From SSC4 sp964642445 (lineage in GTDB: Bacteria > Chloroflexota > Anaerolineae > SSC4 > Amarolineaceae): a stretch of 6,936 bases of DNA. The position numbers were made by a program, and so were the translations under genes. Below, piece by piece: positions 1-4,621 of the stretch; position 1 is the stretch's first letter; every line of letters starts with the position of its first letter. The notes under the pieces were generated by a model. That model was not told where the DNA came from. It did not search any database and saw only the letters and a program-made list of their open reading frames with translations. Location of the stretch: NCBI GenBank assembly GCA_964642445.1, contig CAZXQZ010000224.1, positions 1 to 6,936 on the forward strand, in the 5' to 3' direction.

Positions 1-114
1 AGCAATCATTTCCTTGATTTCAGCCAAATACTCGTCGGGAACGCCTGCGGCATAGAGCTTCAGGAGTTCCATCTGCATATTGGAGAGCGGCGGTTGTATG
101 TTGCGTGACGACAT
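1..114 (-). CDS. Small hypothetical protein, N-terminal 38 codons only (runs off the window)
   Basis: An open frame starts with ATG at 114 and stays open to base 1, giving 38 residues that begin MSSRNIQPPLSNMQMELLKL. The rest of the gene lies outside the window. The segment LSNMQMELLKLYAAGVPDEY followed by LAEIKEMIA resembles, from memory, the start of short conserved proteins of Bacteroidota and Cyanobacteria that are often found next to PIN-domain (VapC-like) toxins. An antitoxin-like partner is therefore possible, but this is inference and the neighbour cannot be seen. An exact TAnnTTTG box lies about 23 bases upstream of the start, which supports a real transcribed gene with a short leader. 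No clear Shine-Dalgarno sequence is present, as for the other minus-strand genes here. It lies 87 bases downstream of the clpX stop, on the same strand. Confidence 0.6.
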   Translation of the reverse strand, partial: MSSRNIQPPLSNMQMELLKLYAAGVPDEYLAEIKEMIA

Positions 115-136
115 CGCTTCAAATTTTAATTGACAA

Positions 137-144
137 CAAAAGTA
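137..144 (-). promoter_or_regulatory. Bacteroidota-type -7 promoter box (TACTTTTG) for the left-edge gene
   Basis: The minus strand reads TACTTTTG, an exact match to the Bacteroidota primary sigma-factor -7 consensus TAnnTTTG. It lies in the 87-base spacer between the clpX stop and the ATG at 114. The expected start of transcription would fall near 130, leaving a leader of about 15 bases. The -33 region is weaker: a TTTCG about 21 bases upstream replaces the usual TTTG. The position and the exact -7 match make a promoter for the small gene plausible. Confidence 0.5.
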
Positions 145-201
145 GTAGTTTTTTATAACGTCGAAAGCGATTGAAACCCTTTCGGTGTTTAGGCCGACTA
201 C

Positions 202-1491
202 CTACGCCGCTTTTAACCTTCCGATCCGCGACCCTTCTAATTTTTCCTCCGCGTACGCCCGGTCTATCACTAATTGCTTTTTGCTTCCTTTGCCTGCTGT
301 GGGCAGGTCGAACATGGCGTCGGTCAGGATGGCCTCGCAGAGCGAGCGCAGGCCGCGCGCGCCGAGTTTGTATTCGAGGGCTTTTTCGGCGATGAAATCA
401 ATGGCTTCGGGTTGTAAAACGAGTTGCACGCCTTCGAGCGAGAACAGTTTTTCGTATTGGCGGATGAGCGCGTTGCGCGGCTCGGTCAGGATACGACGCA
501 GGGCCGGCAGGTCGAGGGGTTCGAGGTGCACCACGACGGGCATGCGACCCACGAGTTCGGGAATAAGGCCGAAACTCTTTACGTCCTGGTGGCTCACGTA
601 CTGGAGCAGGTTTTCCTTGTCGATGCGTTCGACTTCTTTTTTGTTGAAGCCGATGATCTGGGTGTTGACGCGCCGGGCGATGATCTTTTCGATGCCGTCG
701 AAGGCGCCGCCGGCGATGAACAGGATGTTCTGTGTGTTGATCTTCACCAGCTTCTGCTCCGGGTGTTTGCGCCCGCCCTGCGGCGGCACGAGCACTTCGG
801 CGCCTTCGAGCATTTTCAGCATACCCTGCTGCACCCCTTCGCCCGACACATCGCGCGTGATGGAAGGATTGTCCTGTTTGCGGGCGATCTTGTCAATTTC
901 GTCAATATAAACGATGCCGCGCTCGGCGGCTTCCACGTCGTAGTCGCACACCTGGAGCAATCGCGAGAGGATGCTCTCCACGTCTTCGCCGACGTAGCCC
1001 GCTTCGGTAAAGATCGTCGCGTCCACGATGGCGAAAGGCACGTTCAGCAGTTTGGCGATCGTTTTGGCCAGCAGGGTTTTGCCCGTGCCGGTCTGGCCGA
1101 CGAAGAGCACATTGGATTTTTCGATCTCCACGTCGTCGGGCGCGGTGTTGCCGTATTGCTGGAGGCGTTTGTAGTGGTTGTACACCGCCACTGCCAGCAC
1201 TTTTTTGGCGTCGTCCTGGCCGATAACGTATTGATCCAGAAAGGTTTTGATGTCGCGTGGCGGAATGAGGTGAATGGGGCCGCTGTACCGGCTGCTTTTG
1301 CCCGCGGGTTCGTTGCCGCTTTCGGGCTGTACGCCCGCTTTGCGGAGTTCCTGGTCAATGATCTCCTGCGCTTTTTCGACGCAGACTTCGCAAATCTGCC
1401 CGTCCATGCCGGACACGAGTATCATCACTTCTTCTTCGCCGCGCCCGCAAAAGGAGCAGCGGTGTTGGGTGGGTCGGCCACGCTTTATCAT
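202..1491 (-). CDS. clpX: ATP-dependent Clp protease ATP-binding subunit ClpX
   Basis: This is the AAA+ unfoldase that recognises, unfolds and threads protein substrates into the ClpP chamber in the cytoplasm. At 429 residues it is full length for the family. An N-terminal four-cysteine zinc-binding domain (C12, C15, C34, C37) handles substrates and adaptors. The AAA+ core has Walker A GQTGTGKT (132-139), the pore-1 loop GYVG (165-168), Walker B with D197 and E198, the RKH pore loop (241-243), the ClpP-docking IGF loop (280-282), an arginine-finger candidate R316 and the sensor-2 motif GARGLRS with R379. The start is well fixed: an in-frame TAA lies at 1512-1510, 18 bases before the ATG, inside a heptamer array. 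No Shine-Dalgarno sequence is visible. The gene follows clpP on the same strand but is separated from it by an intrinsic terminator, so it may have its own promoter or depend on readthrough. No defect is visible. Confidence 0.98.
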   Translation of the reverse strand: MIKRGRPTQHRCSFCGRGEEEVMILVSGMDGQICEVCVEKAQEIIDQELRKAGVQPESGNEPAGKSSRYSGPIHLIPPRDIKTFLDQYVIGQDDAKKVLAVAVYNHYKRLQQYGNTAPDDVEIEKSNVLFVGQTGTGKTLLAKTIAKLLNVPFAIVDATIFTEAGYVGEDVESILSRLLQVCDYDVEAAERGIVYIDEIDKIARKQDNPSITRDVSGEGVQQGMLKMLEGAEVLVPPQGGRKHPEQKLVKINTQNILFIAGGAFDGIEKIIARRVNTQIIGFNKKEVERIDKENLLQYVSHQDVKSFGLIPELVGRMPVVVHLEPLDLPALRRILTEPRNALIRQYEKLFSLEGVQLVLQPEAIDFIAEKALEYKLGARGLRSLCEAILTDAMFDLPTAGKGSKKQLVIDRAYAEEKLEGSRIGRLKAA

Positions 1492-1493
1492 GT

Positions 1494-1556
1494 GGTTGTT
1501 AGTTATTGGTTATTGGTTATTGGTTATTGGTTGTTGGTTGTTGGTTGTTGGTTATT
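1494..1556. repeat. Tandem heptamer array, nine GGTTRTT units, abutting the clpX start
   Basis: Nine consecutive 7-base units are present. Their order is GGTTGTT, AGTTATT, three GGTTATT, three GGTTGTT and GGTTATT. The array ends 2 bases before the clpX ATG, so the whole region upstream of that start, as transcribed, is AACCAAT/AACAACC-type repeat with no ribosome-binding motif. It resembles the short tandem heptanucleotide repeats known from other bacteria. A related array in the opposite orientation lies at 4189-4227. Confidence 0.95.
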
Positions 1557-1563
1557 GGGAGCG

Positions 1564-1571
1564 TAAAGGTA
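1564..1571 (-). promoter_or_regulatory. Weak candidate -7 box for clpX (TACCTTTA)
   Basis: The minus strand reads TACCTTTA, one base off the Bacteroidota TAnnTTTG box. It lies between the clpP terminator and the heptamer array before clpX. Transcription starting from it would begin near 1557 and put the whole array in the clpX leader. No convincing -33 TTG is correctly spaced, so this is only a candidate. It was considered because the terminator upstream implies that clpX needs its own start or readthrough. Confidence 0.22.
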
Positions 1572-1580
1572 TGCAATAAA

Positions 1581-1623
1581 CAAAAAACACCCGGAGAAAT
1601 GCGAATGTTTCGCATCTCCGGGT
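1581..1623 (-). terminator. Intrinsic terminator after clpP
   Basis: A strong hairpin spans 1589-1623. The arms ACCCGGAGA and TCTCCGGGT form 9 pairs, then TGCGAA and TTCGCA form 6 more around a 3-base loop, with a 2-base bulge between the two blocks. Read on the minus strand, the hairpin is followed at once by G, six T and another T-rich stretch (1588-1575), the layout of a rho-independent terminator. The plus-strand side has no T run, so it acts leftward, on transcripts coming from clpP, whose stop is at 1664. It separates clpP from clpX. Confidence 0.85.
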
Positions 1624-1631
1624 ATCCTGAA

Positions 1632-1659
1632 CATTTCTAATTTCCAATTTCCAATTTCT
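1632..1659. repeat. Tandem heptamer array, four AATTTCC-type units
   Basis: Four 7-base units (CATTTCT, AATTTCC, AATTTCC, AATTTCT) lie between the clpP stop codon (1664-1666) and the terminator hairpin, so they sit in the clpP 3' untranslated region. The period matches the other arrays in the window, but the unit sequence is different. Confidence 0.85.
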
Positions 1660-1663
1660 GATC

Positions 1664-2377
1664 TCAAATCTGTTTCCCTTTCGGATTGTTGCGCTCCAGC
1701 ACTTCATCCACGAGGCCGTAGGCTTTGGCTTCTTCGCCGCCCATCCAGTTGTCGCGGTCGCAATCCTCTTCGATCTTCTCATAGGGCTGGCCGGTATGGT
1801 ACACCAGGATATCGTACAGCGACCGCTGCATTTTTTTGATCAGTTTGTACGTGATCTCGATGTCGGATACCTGGCCCTGCGCGCCGCCCATCGGCTGGTG
1901 GATCATCACATGGCTGTGGTAAAGGCAGCTGCGTTTGCCTTTCGCGCCTGCCGCCAGCAAGACGGCGCCCATCGAGGCCGCCAAACCCGTGCAGATCGTG
2001 GCCACATCGGGCGATACGTATTGCATGGTATCGTAAATGCCGAGGCCGTCTATGACCGAACCGCCGGGGCTGTTGATGAACAATTGCACATCGCGCTTCG
2101 GGTCGCTGGACTCGAGGAACAGCAACTGGGCCTGGATGACGTTGGAAACGTAATCCGAGACCGGCACGCCCATAAAAATGATGCGGTCCATCATCAGGCG
2201 GCTGAAAACGTCCATGGCTACCACGTTCATCTGGCGCTCTTCGATGACCGCCGGCGTGAACGCGCGGATGTTGGGCGCCGCGGCGGCGCCGGTAGCCGTC
2301 ATGTACTTTTCGAGGTGCATGCCGCTCATGCCGAGGTGTTTGACGGCATACTTTTGAAATTCATTTTTGTCGAACAT
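1664..2377 (-). CDS. clpP: ATP-dependent Clp protease proteolytic subunit ClpP
   Basis: This is the serine peptidase that forms the tetradecameric degradation chamber and works with ClpX in the cytoplasm. The protein has 237 residues. The catalytic triad is complete: S135 in GLAASMGA, H160 in MIHQP and D209 in DRDNW. The S-to-H spacing of 25 and H-to-D spacing of 49 match E. coli ClpP. The oxyanion-side glycines in INSPGGSV (101-108) and the handle segment QPMGGAQGQ (161-169) are present. About 43 residues precede the conserved VIEERQMNV block. Their start, EFQKYAVKHLGMSG, is typical of Bacteroidota ClpP and probably includes a cleaved propeptide. An alanine-rich stretch lies at 28-34. The ATG at 2377 was chosen because it keeps this conserved N-terminus; the leader has no clear Shine-Dalgarno sequence. 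I see no -7 box in the 147-base gap to tig, so co-transcription with tig is likely. Confidence 0.98.
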   Translation of the reverse strand: MFDKNEFQKYAVKHLGMSGMHLEKYMTATGAAAAPNIRAFTPAVIEERQMNVVAMDVFSRLMMDRIIFMGVPVSDYVSNVIQAQLLFLESSDPKRDVQLFINSPGGSVIDGLGIYDTMQYVSPDVATICTGLAASMGAVLLAAGAKGKRSCLYHSHVMIHQPMGGAQGQVSDIEITYKLIKKMQRSLYDILVYHTGQPYEKIEEDCDRDNWMGGEEAKAYGLVDEVLERNNPKGKQI

Positions 2378-2477
2378 GATTAATACTTTTTTGAGGCAAA
2401 TGAAACAACTTTTGAAACGCCAGGTTGTGCGGCAAAAAAATGGAACTGCAATGCTCTACGAACCGGCAAATTTGAAC

Positions 2478-2543
2478 GATGAATGGTGAATGATGAATGA
2501 TGAATGTCCGGGTGAAAAAATTCATCATTCATCATTCATCATT
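2478..2543. repeat. Heptamer array forming a long inverted repeat between tig and clpP
   Basis: The left arm has four GATGAAT-type units (2478-2505; the second is GGTGAAT). The right arm has three ATTCATC units plus ATT (2520-2543), the exact reverse complement of the unit. The arms can pair over 24 positions (2482-2505 with 2520-2543) with a single non-Watson-Crick position, around a 14-base loop. No T run follows on either strand, so it is not a standard intrinsic terminator. The right arm overlaps the end of tig and contains its stop codon. Confidence 0.92.
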
Positions 2544-3943
2544 TCCACCCCTACTTCCTGTTCCGCTTTCGCTTTTTTCGTGACTTCATCGAGTATCTTG
2601 TGGAATTCCTCTGAAGGTACTTCCTTTTCCGTCACGGTCACCTGTTCGCGGATGGCCTCGAAAATTTTGTCCGTTTCGATGTTGCGCTGCGTTTCTTCCA
2701 CGTCTTTTTCATTTTTCATCAGGCGCTCGACGCTGCTTTTGATGATGTGATCCGGCAAGTCTACCTGGAAATAATTGCGCACCCGCCGGGCGAATTCGTC
2801 GTACACTTCCTCGTCGGTCACTTCCACGCCGAACATTTCTTTGATCTTGTCGCGGAGCAGCGTCCAGCGCAGGTTTTCTGCGAAGGCGGAAAATTCATTT
2901 TCGATCTGCTCGTCTGTTAGTTTGCCTTCGTTGCTGACGCGGAGCCAGCGTTTCAGGAATTTTTCGGGCAATTCCAGCGGGTTTTCTTCCAGCAGGCGTT
3001 CCTGAAATGTGCGCATGAGGAGCGCGTTGGAGCGCACGTCGTAGAATTGGCGGATGCCCTTTTTCAGTTCTTCCACCGCCTCTTCCTTGTTGCCCACTTT
3101 GCCTTCGCCGAAATAGCCTTTGAAAAATTCCTCGTCGAGGTCGGCATCTTCCACCCGGCTCACTTCCTCGATCGCACCTTCGAACCAATCCCCCACAATC
3201 CGCTCGTCCTTGTCTTCGAGGTTGAGGATGTATTTGCGGTACATCTCTTCTTTCTCGTGGTTTTCGATCGTGCGGGCGTTGAAGCGCAGCGTGTCGCCTT
3301 TTTTGGAACGCAGCAACTGTTCTTTCAACTGTTCGTCGGCCACATTTTTCATGAAGACCGTCATCGTAGTCTCCCACCCGCCTTCCTTCACGTCACCGGC
3401 TTCGGATTCCAGTTCGCGGGCGGCGATGCGCACCAGGTCGTTGTCCTGAATATCGGTTTCCGGATTGCTGCGTTTACCCATGCGTTTGCGGGCATATTGG
3501 AGGTCTTCTTCGGCCAGTTCGTCGAGATTGGATACGGCAAGGCGCTCGTAGACAGCGCTTTTATCCAGCCCTTTGATCTCAAACGGCGGCACAAAGCCCA
3601 CTTCGTAGTTGACGACGTATTCTGGCTCCGGATCGCTGATCTTGAAGGAGAAACGGCGCTGATCTTCGGTAGGCAGCGGCTGTCCGAGCACGTCGAGTTT
3701 GCTTTCGCGCAGATATTCGTACAGTTGGCGGGTGAGCATATCGTTCAGCGTGTCGCTGAAGATAGCCGATCCGTAGAGTTTTTTTACGAACTCCATCGGC
3801 GCCTGGCCGGCGCGGAATCCTTTGATCGGCGCGCGGTGGCGGAATTTCCTGAGTTCGGAATCGAGTTTGGGTTTCAGTTCGTCACGGGTGACGGTGACAG
3901 TCAGGATCGCTGAGGCGTTGTCTATATCGTTGCGGACAACCAT
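2525..3943 (-). CDS. tig: Trigger factor, ribosome-associated chaperone
   Basis: Trigger factor binds the ribosome near the exit tunnel and shields nascent polypeptides; many members also have a peptidyl-prolyl isomerase domain. The protein has 472 residues, near the usual length. The N-terminal ribosome-binding domain (about 1-115) carries the signature GFRAGQAP (42-49). The middle region (about 155-260) sits where the FKBP-like isomerase domain lies but is only loosely recognisable, which I recall as usual for Bacteroidota. The rest (about 265-465) is the helical, charged substrate-binding region. I chose the ATG at 3943 because MVVRNDIDNASAILTVTVTR aligns with normal family starts. The frame stays open upstream into the assembly gap, but the extra residues match nothing expected. 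The last residues, EMMNDE, and the TGA stop are encoded by a heptamer repeat, so the C-terminal tail is repeat-derived. It is first in the tig-clpP-clpX set. Confidence 0.96.
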   Translation of the reverse strand: MVVRNDIDNASAILTVTVTRDELKPKLDSELRKFRHRAPIKGFRAGQAPMEFVKKLYGSAIFSDTLNDMLTRQLYEYLRESKLDVLGQPLPTEDQRRFSFKISDPEPEYVVNYEVGFVPPFEIKGLDKSAVYERLAVSNLDELAEEDLQYARKRMGKRSNPETDIQDNDLVRIAARELESEAGDVKEGGWETTMTVFMKNVADEQLKEQLLRSKKGDTLRFNARTIENHEKEEMYRKYILNLEDKDERIVGDWFEGAIEEVSRVEDADLDEEFFKGYFGEGKVGNKEEAVEELKKGIRQFYDVRSNALLMRTFQERLLEENPLELPEKFLKRWLRVSNEGKLTDEQIENEFSAFAENLRWTLLRDKIKEMFGVEVTDEEVYDEFARRVRNYFQVDLPDHIIKSSVERLMKNEKDVEETQRNIETDKIFEAIREQVTVTEKEVPSEEFHKILDEVTKKAKAEQEVGVEMMNDE

Positions 3944-3960
3944 GATGGGAGAGTTAGTTG

Positions 3961-4060
3961 NNNNNNNNNNNNNNNNNNNNNNNNNNNNNNNNNNNNNNNN
4001 NNNNNNNNNNNNNNNNNNNNNNNNNNNNNNNNNNNNNNNNNNNNNNNNNNNNNNNNNNNN
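3961..4060. other. Assembly gap of 100 N
   Basis: Exactly 100 undetermined bases lie 17 bases upstream of the tig start codon. A run of exactly 100 is commonly a placeholder for unknown length, so distances across it may not be real and an unseen gene could lie inside. The tig promoter or leader probably falls in or beside it. Confidence 0.99.
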
Positions 4061-4188
4061 GGACATGCCTAAAAAAGCGTGTCAATAATAAATTAAAACA
4101 TTGGTTTTAAAGTGCTTAAACTTCGCATGGCGTGTTTTTTTTAAATACACCCTATGAGGCATTGATTGTTTACATTTCATTCCTATTC

Positions 4189-4227
4189 AACAACCAATAA
4201 CCAGCAACCAATAACCAGCAACCAACC
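4189..4227. repeat. Tandem heptamer array next to the tRNA-Leu 3' end
   Basis: The units are AACAACC, AATAACC, AGCAACC, AATAACC and AGCAACC, followed by a half unit AACC. The array ends one base before the tRNA CCA (4229-4231), so the tRNA transcript runs directly into it. The units are the reverse complement of the GGTTRTT family before clpX, with an extra AGCAACC variant that alternates with AATAACC. Confidence 0.93.
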
Positions 4228-4228
4228 A

Positions 4229-4313
4229 TGGTGCGGGCGGAGGGACTCGAACCCCCATGCCTCGCGGCGCCAGATCCTAAGTCTGGTACGTCTACCAATT
4301 CCGCCACGCCCGC
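4229..4313 (-). tRNA. tRNA-Leu, anticodon UAG
   Basis: On the minus strand an 85-base class II tRNA folds. The acceptor stem GCGGGCG pairs with CGCCCGC, followed by discriminator A and an encoded CCA (4231-4229). The D arm contains AATTGGTAGAC. The anticodon stem CCAGA/TCTGG encloses loop CTTAGGA with anticodon TAG (4279-4277), reading leucine CUA and related CUN codons. A long variable arm with GCC/GGC pairing follows, as expected for leucine tRNAs. The T arm is a 5-pair stem with loop TTCGAGT. All stems are intact, so it should be functional. Short open frames across this region are not genes. Confidence 0.98.
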
Positions 4314-4321
4314 ATTTCGTA

Positions 4322-4397
4322 TGCCGGAATGTTGTTCCGGCAAAAGGTTGAAATATGGTTGTTATCCTTTTTTGGGTCCGGCATTCAGACGTGCCGG
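4322..4397. repeat. Two nearby CCGGCA palindromes upstream of the tRNA
   Basis: The first hairpin is TGCCGGAA and TTCCGGCA around a 5-base loop (4322-4342). The second is CCGGCA and TGCCGG around an 8-base loop (4378-4397). Because both use the same core, ATGCCGG at 4321-4327 could also pair with CCGGCAT at 4378-4384, giving an alternative fold. They fall in the stretch that a leftward transcript would carry before the tRNA. Neither is followed by a T run, so they are not obvious terminators. Confidence 0.6.
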
Positions 4398-4489
4398 TGA
4401 ACAGTTGGCAAATTTTTTGTAATTTAAAAAAAATAAAATACAAAACAACCTGCCAGCCTCATTCTTTTACCCTTTTTCAAAAAGGAGGG

Positions 4490-4497
4490 CAAAAGTA
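4490..4497 (-). promoter_or_regulatory. Candidate promoter -7 box (TACTTTTG) for the tRNA-Leu transcript
   Basis: The minus strand reads TACTTTTG, identical to the box at 137-144 and an exact TAnnTTTG match. A TTG lies upstream on the minus strand with about 22 bases between, within the tolerated range for the -33 element. Transcription would run left from about 4483 and reach the tRNA after a leader of about 170 bases, which is long for a tRNA. No exact alternative box is closer. Confidence 0.4.
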
Positions 4498-4610
4498 CAT
4501 CGTTTCCTTAAAAAAGAAACAACCTCGCCAGAAGAAAAACCGTTAATGAGCCGCAAACAAATTTTGCCGGTCGGAAGTTTGCTTTTATTTTCGCTGAAAA
4601 AACGACAATC

Positions 4611-4616
4611 AGGAGG
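4611..4616 (+). promoter_or_regulatory. Strong Shine-Dalgarno sequence for rel (AGGAGG)
   Basis: AGGAGG, a core Shine-Dalgarno sequence, lies 5 bases before the rel ATG. It helps fix the start at 4622, together with an in-frame TGA at 4595-4597. The other protein genes in the window show no such motif, and in Bacteroidota this motif is generally uncommon. Confidence 0.85.
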
Positions 4617-4621
4617 GAATC

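Larger units (their letters stand above)
4314..4621. other. 308-base divergent spacer between tRNA-Leu and rel
   Basis: No protein gene is supported here. The part near the tRNA has two GC-rich palindromes (4322-4342, 4378-4397). The middle is very AT-rich (about 4409-4446). A 15-base near-palindrome of CCTTTTT and AAAAAGG lies at about 4472-4486. A minus-strand -7 box is at 4490-4497 and a plus-strand ribosome-binding site at 4611-4616. I found no convincing plus-strand TAnnTTTG promoter for rel. The nearest are one-mismatch matches AAATTTTG (4559-4566) and GAAGTTTG (4574-4581), neither with a correctly spaced -33 TTG. Confidence 0.7.

Noticed and set aside
162..184. Hairpin (CGAAAG and CTTTCG, 11-base loop) as a clpX terminator
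   Set aside because: The stem has only six pairs and no T run follows it on the minus strand; it also overlaps the -33 area of the next gene.
1494..1556. CRISPR array
   Set aside because: The repeats are 7 bases with no spacers and no cas genes nearby.
424..1566. Long plus-strand open frame (380 codons) opposite clpX
   Set aside because: It is antisense to a complete, motif-rich clpX in GC-rich DNA. Its translation shows no recognisable domain and its end reads through the heptamer array.
1552..1782. Minus-strand open frame of 76 codons across the clpP 3' end and terminator
   Set aside because: It overlaps clpP in another frame, and its EIRNWKLEIRN segment is simply the translated AATTTCC heptamer array.
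3047..3913. 288-codon plus-strand open frame opposite tig
   Set aside because: It is the antisense shadow of trigger factor, rich in F, A and H, with no recognisable family.
4062..4083. Seven-pair palindrome GACATGC / GCGTGTC next to the assembly gap
   Set aside because: It is short, includes a wobble pair, and its context is cut by the gap, so no function can be assigned.
4166..4443. Short open frames on both strands across the tRNA
   Set aside because: They are translations of the tRNA-Leu gene and its flanking repeat, a common annotation artefact.
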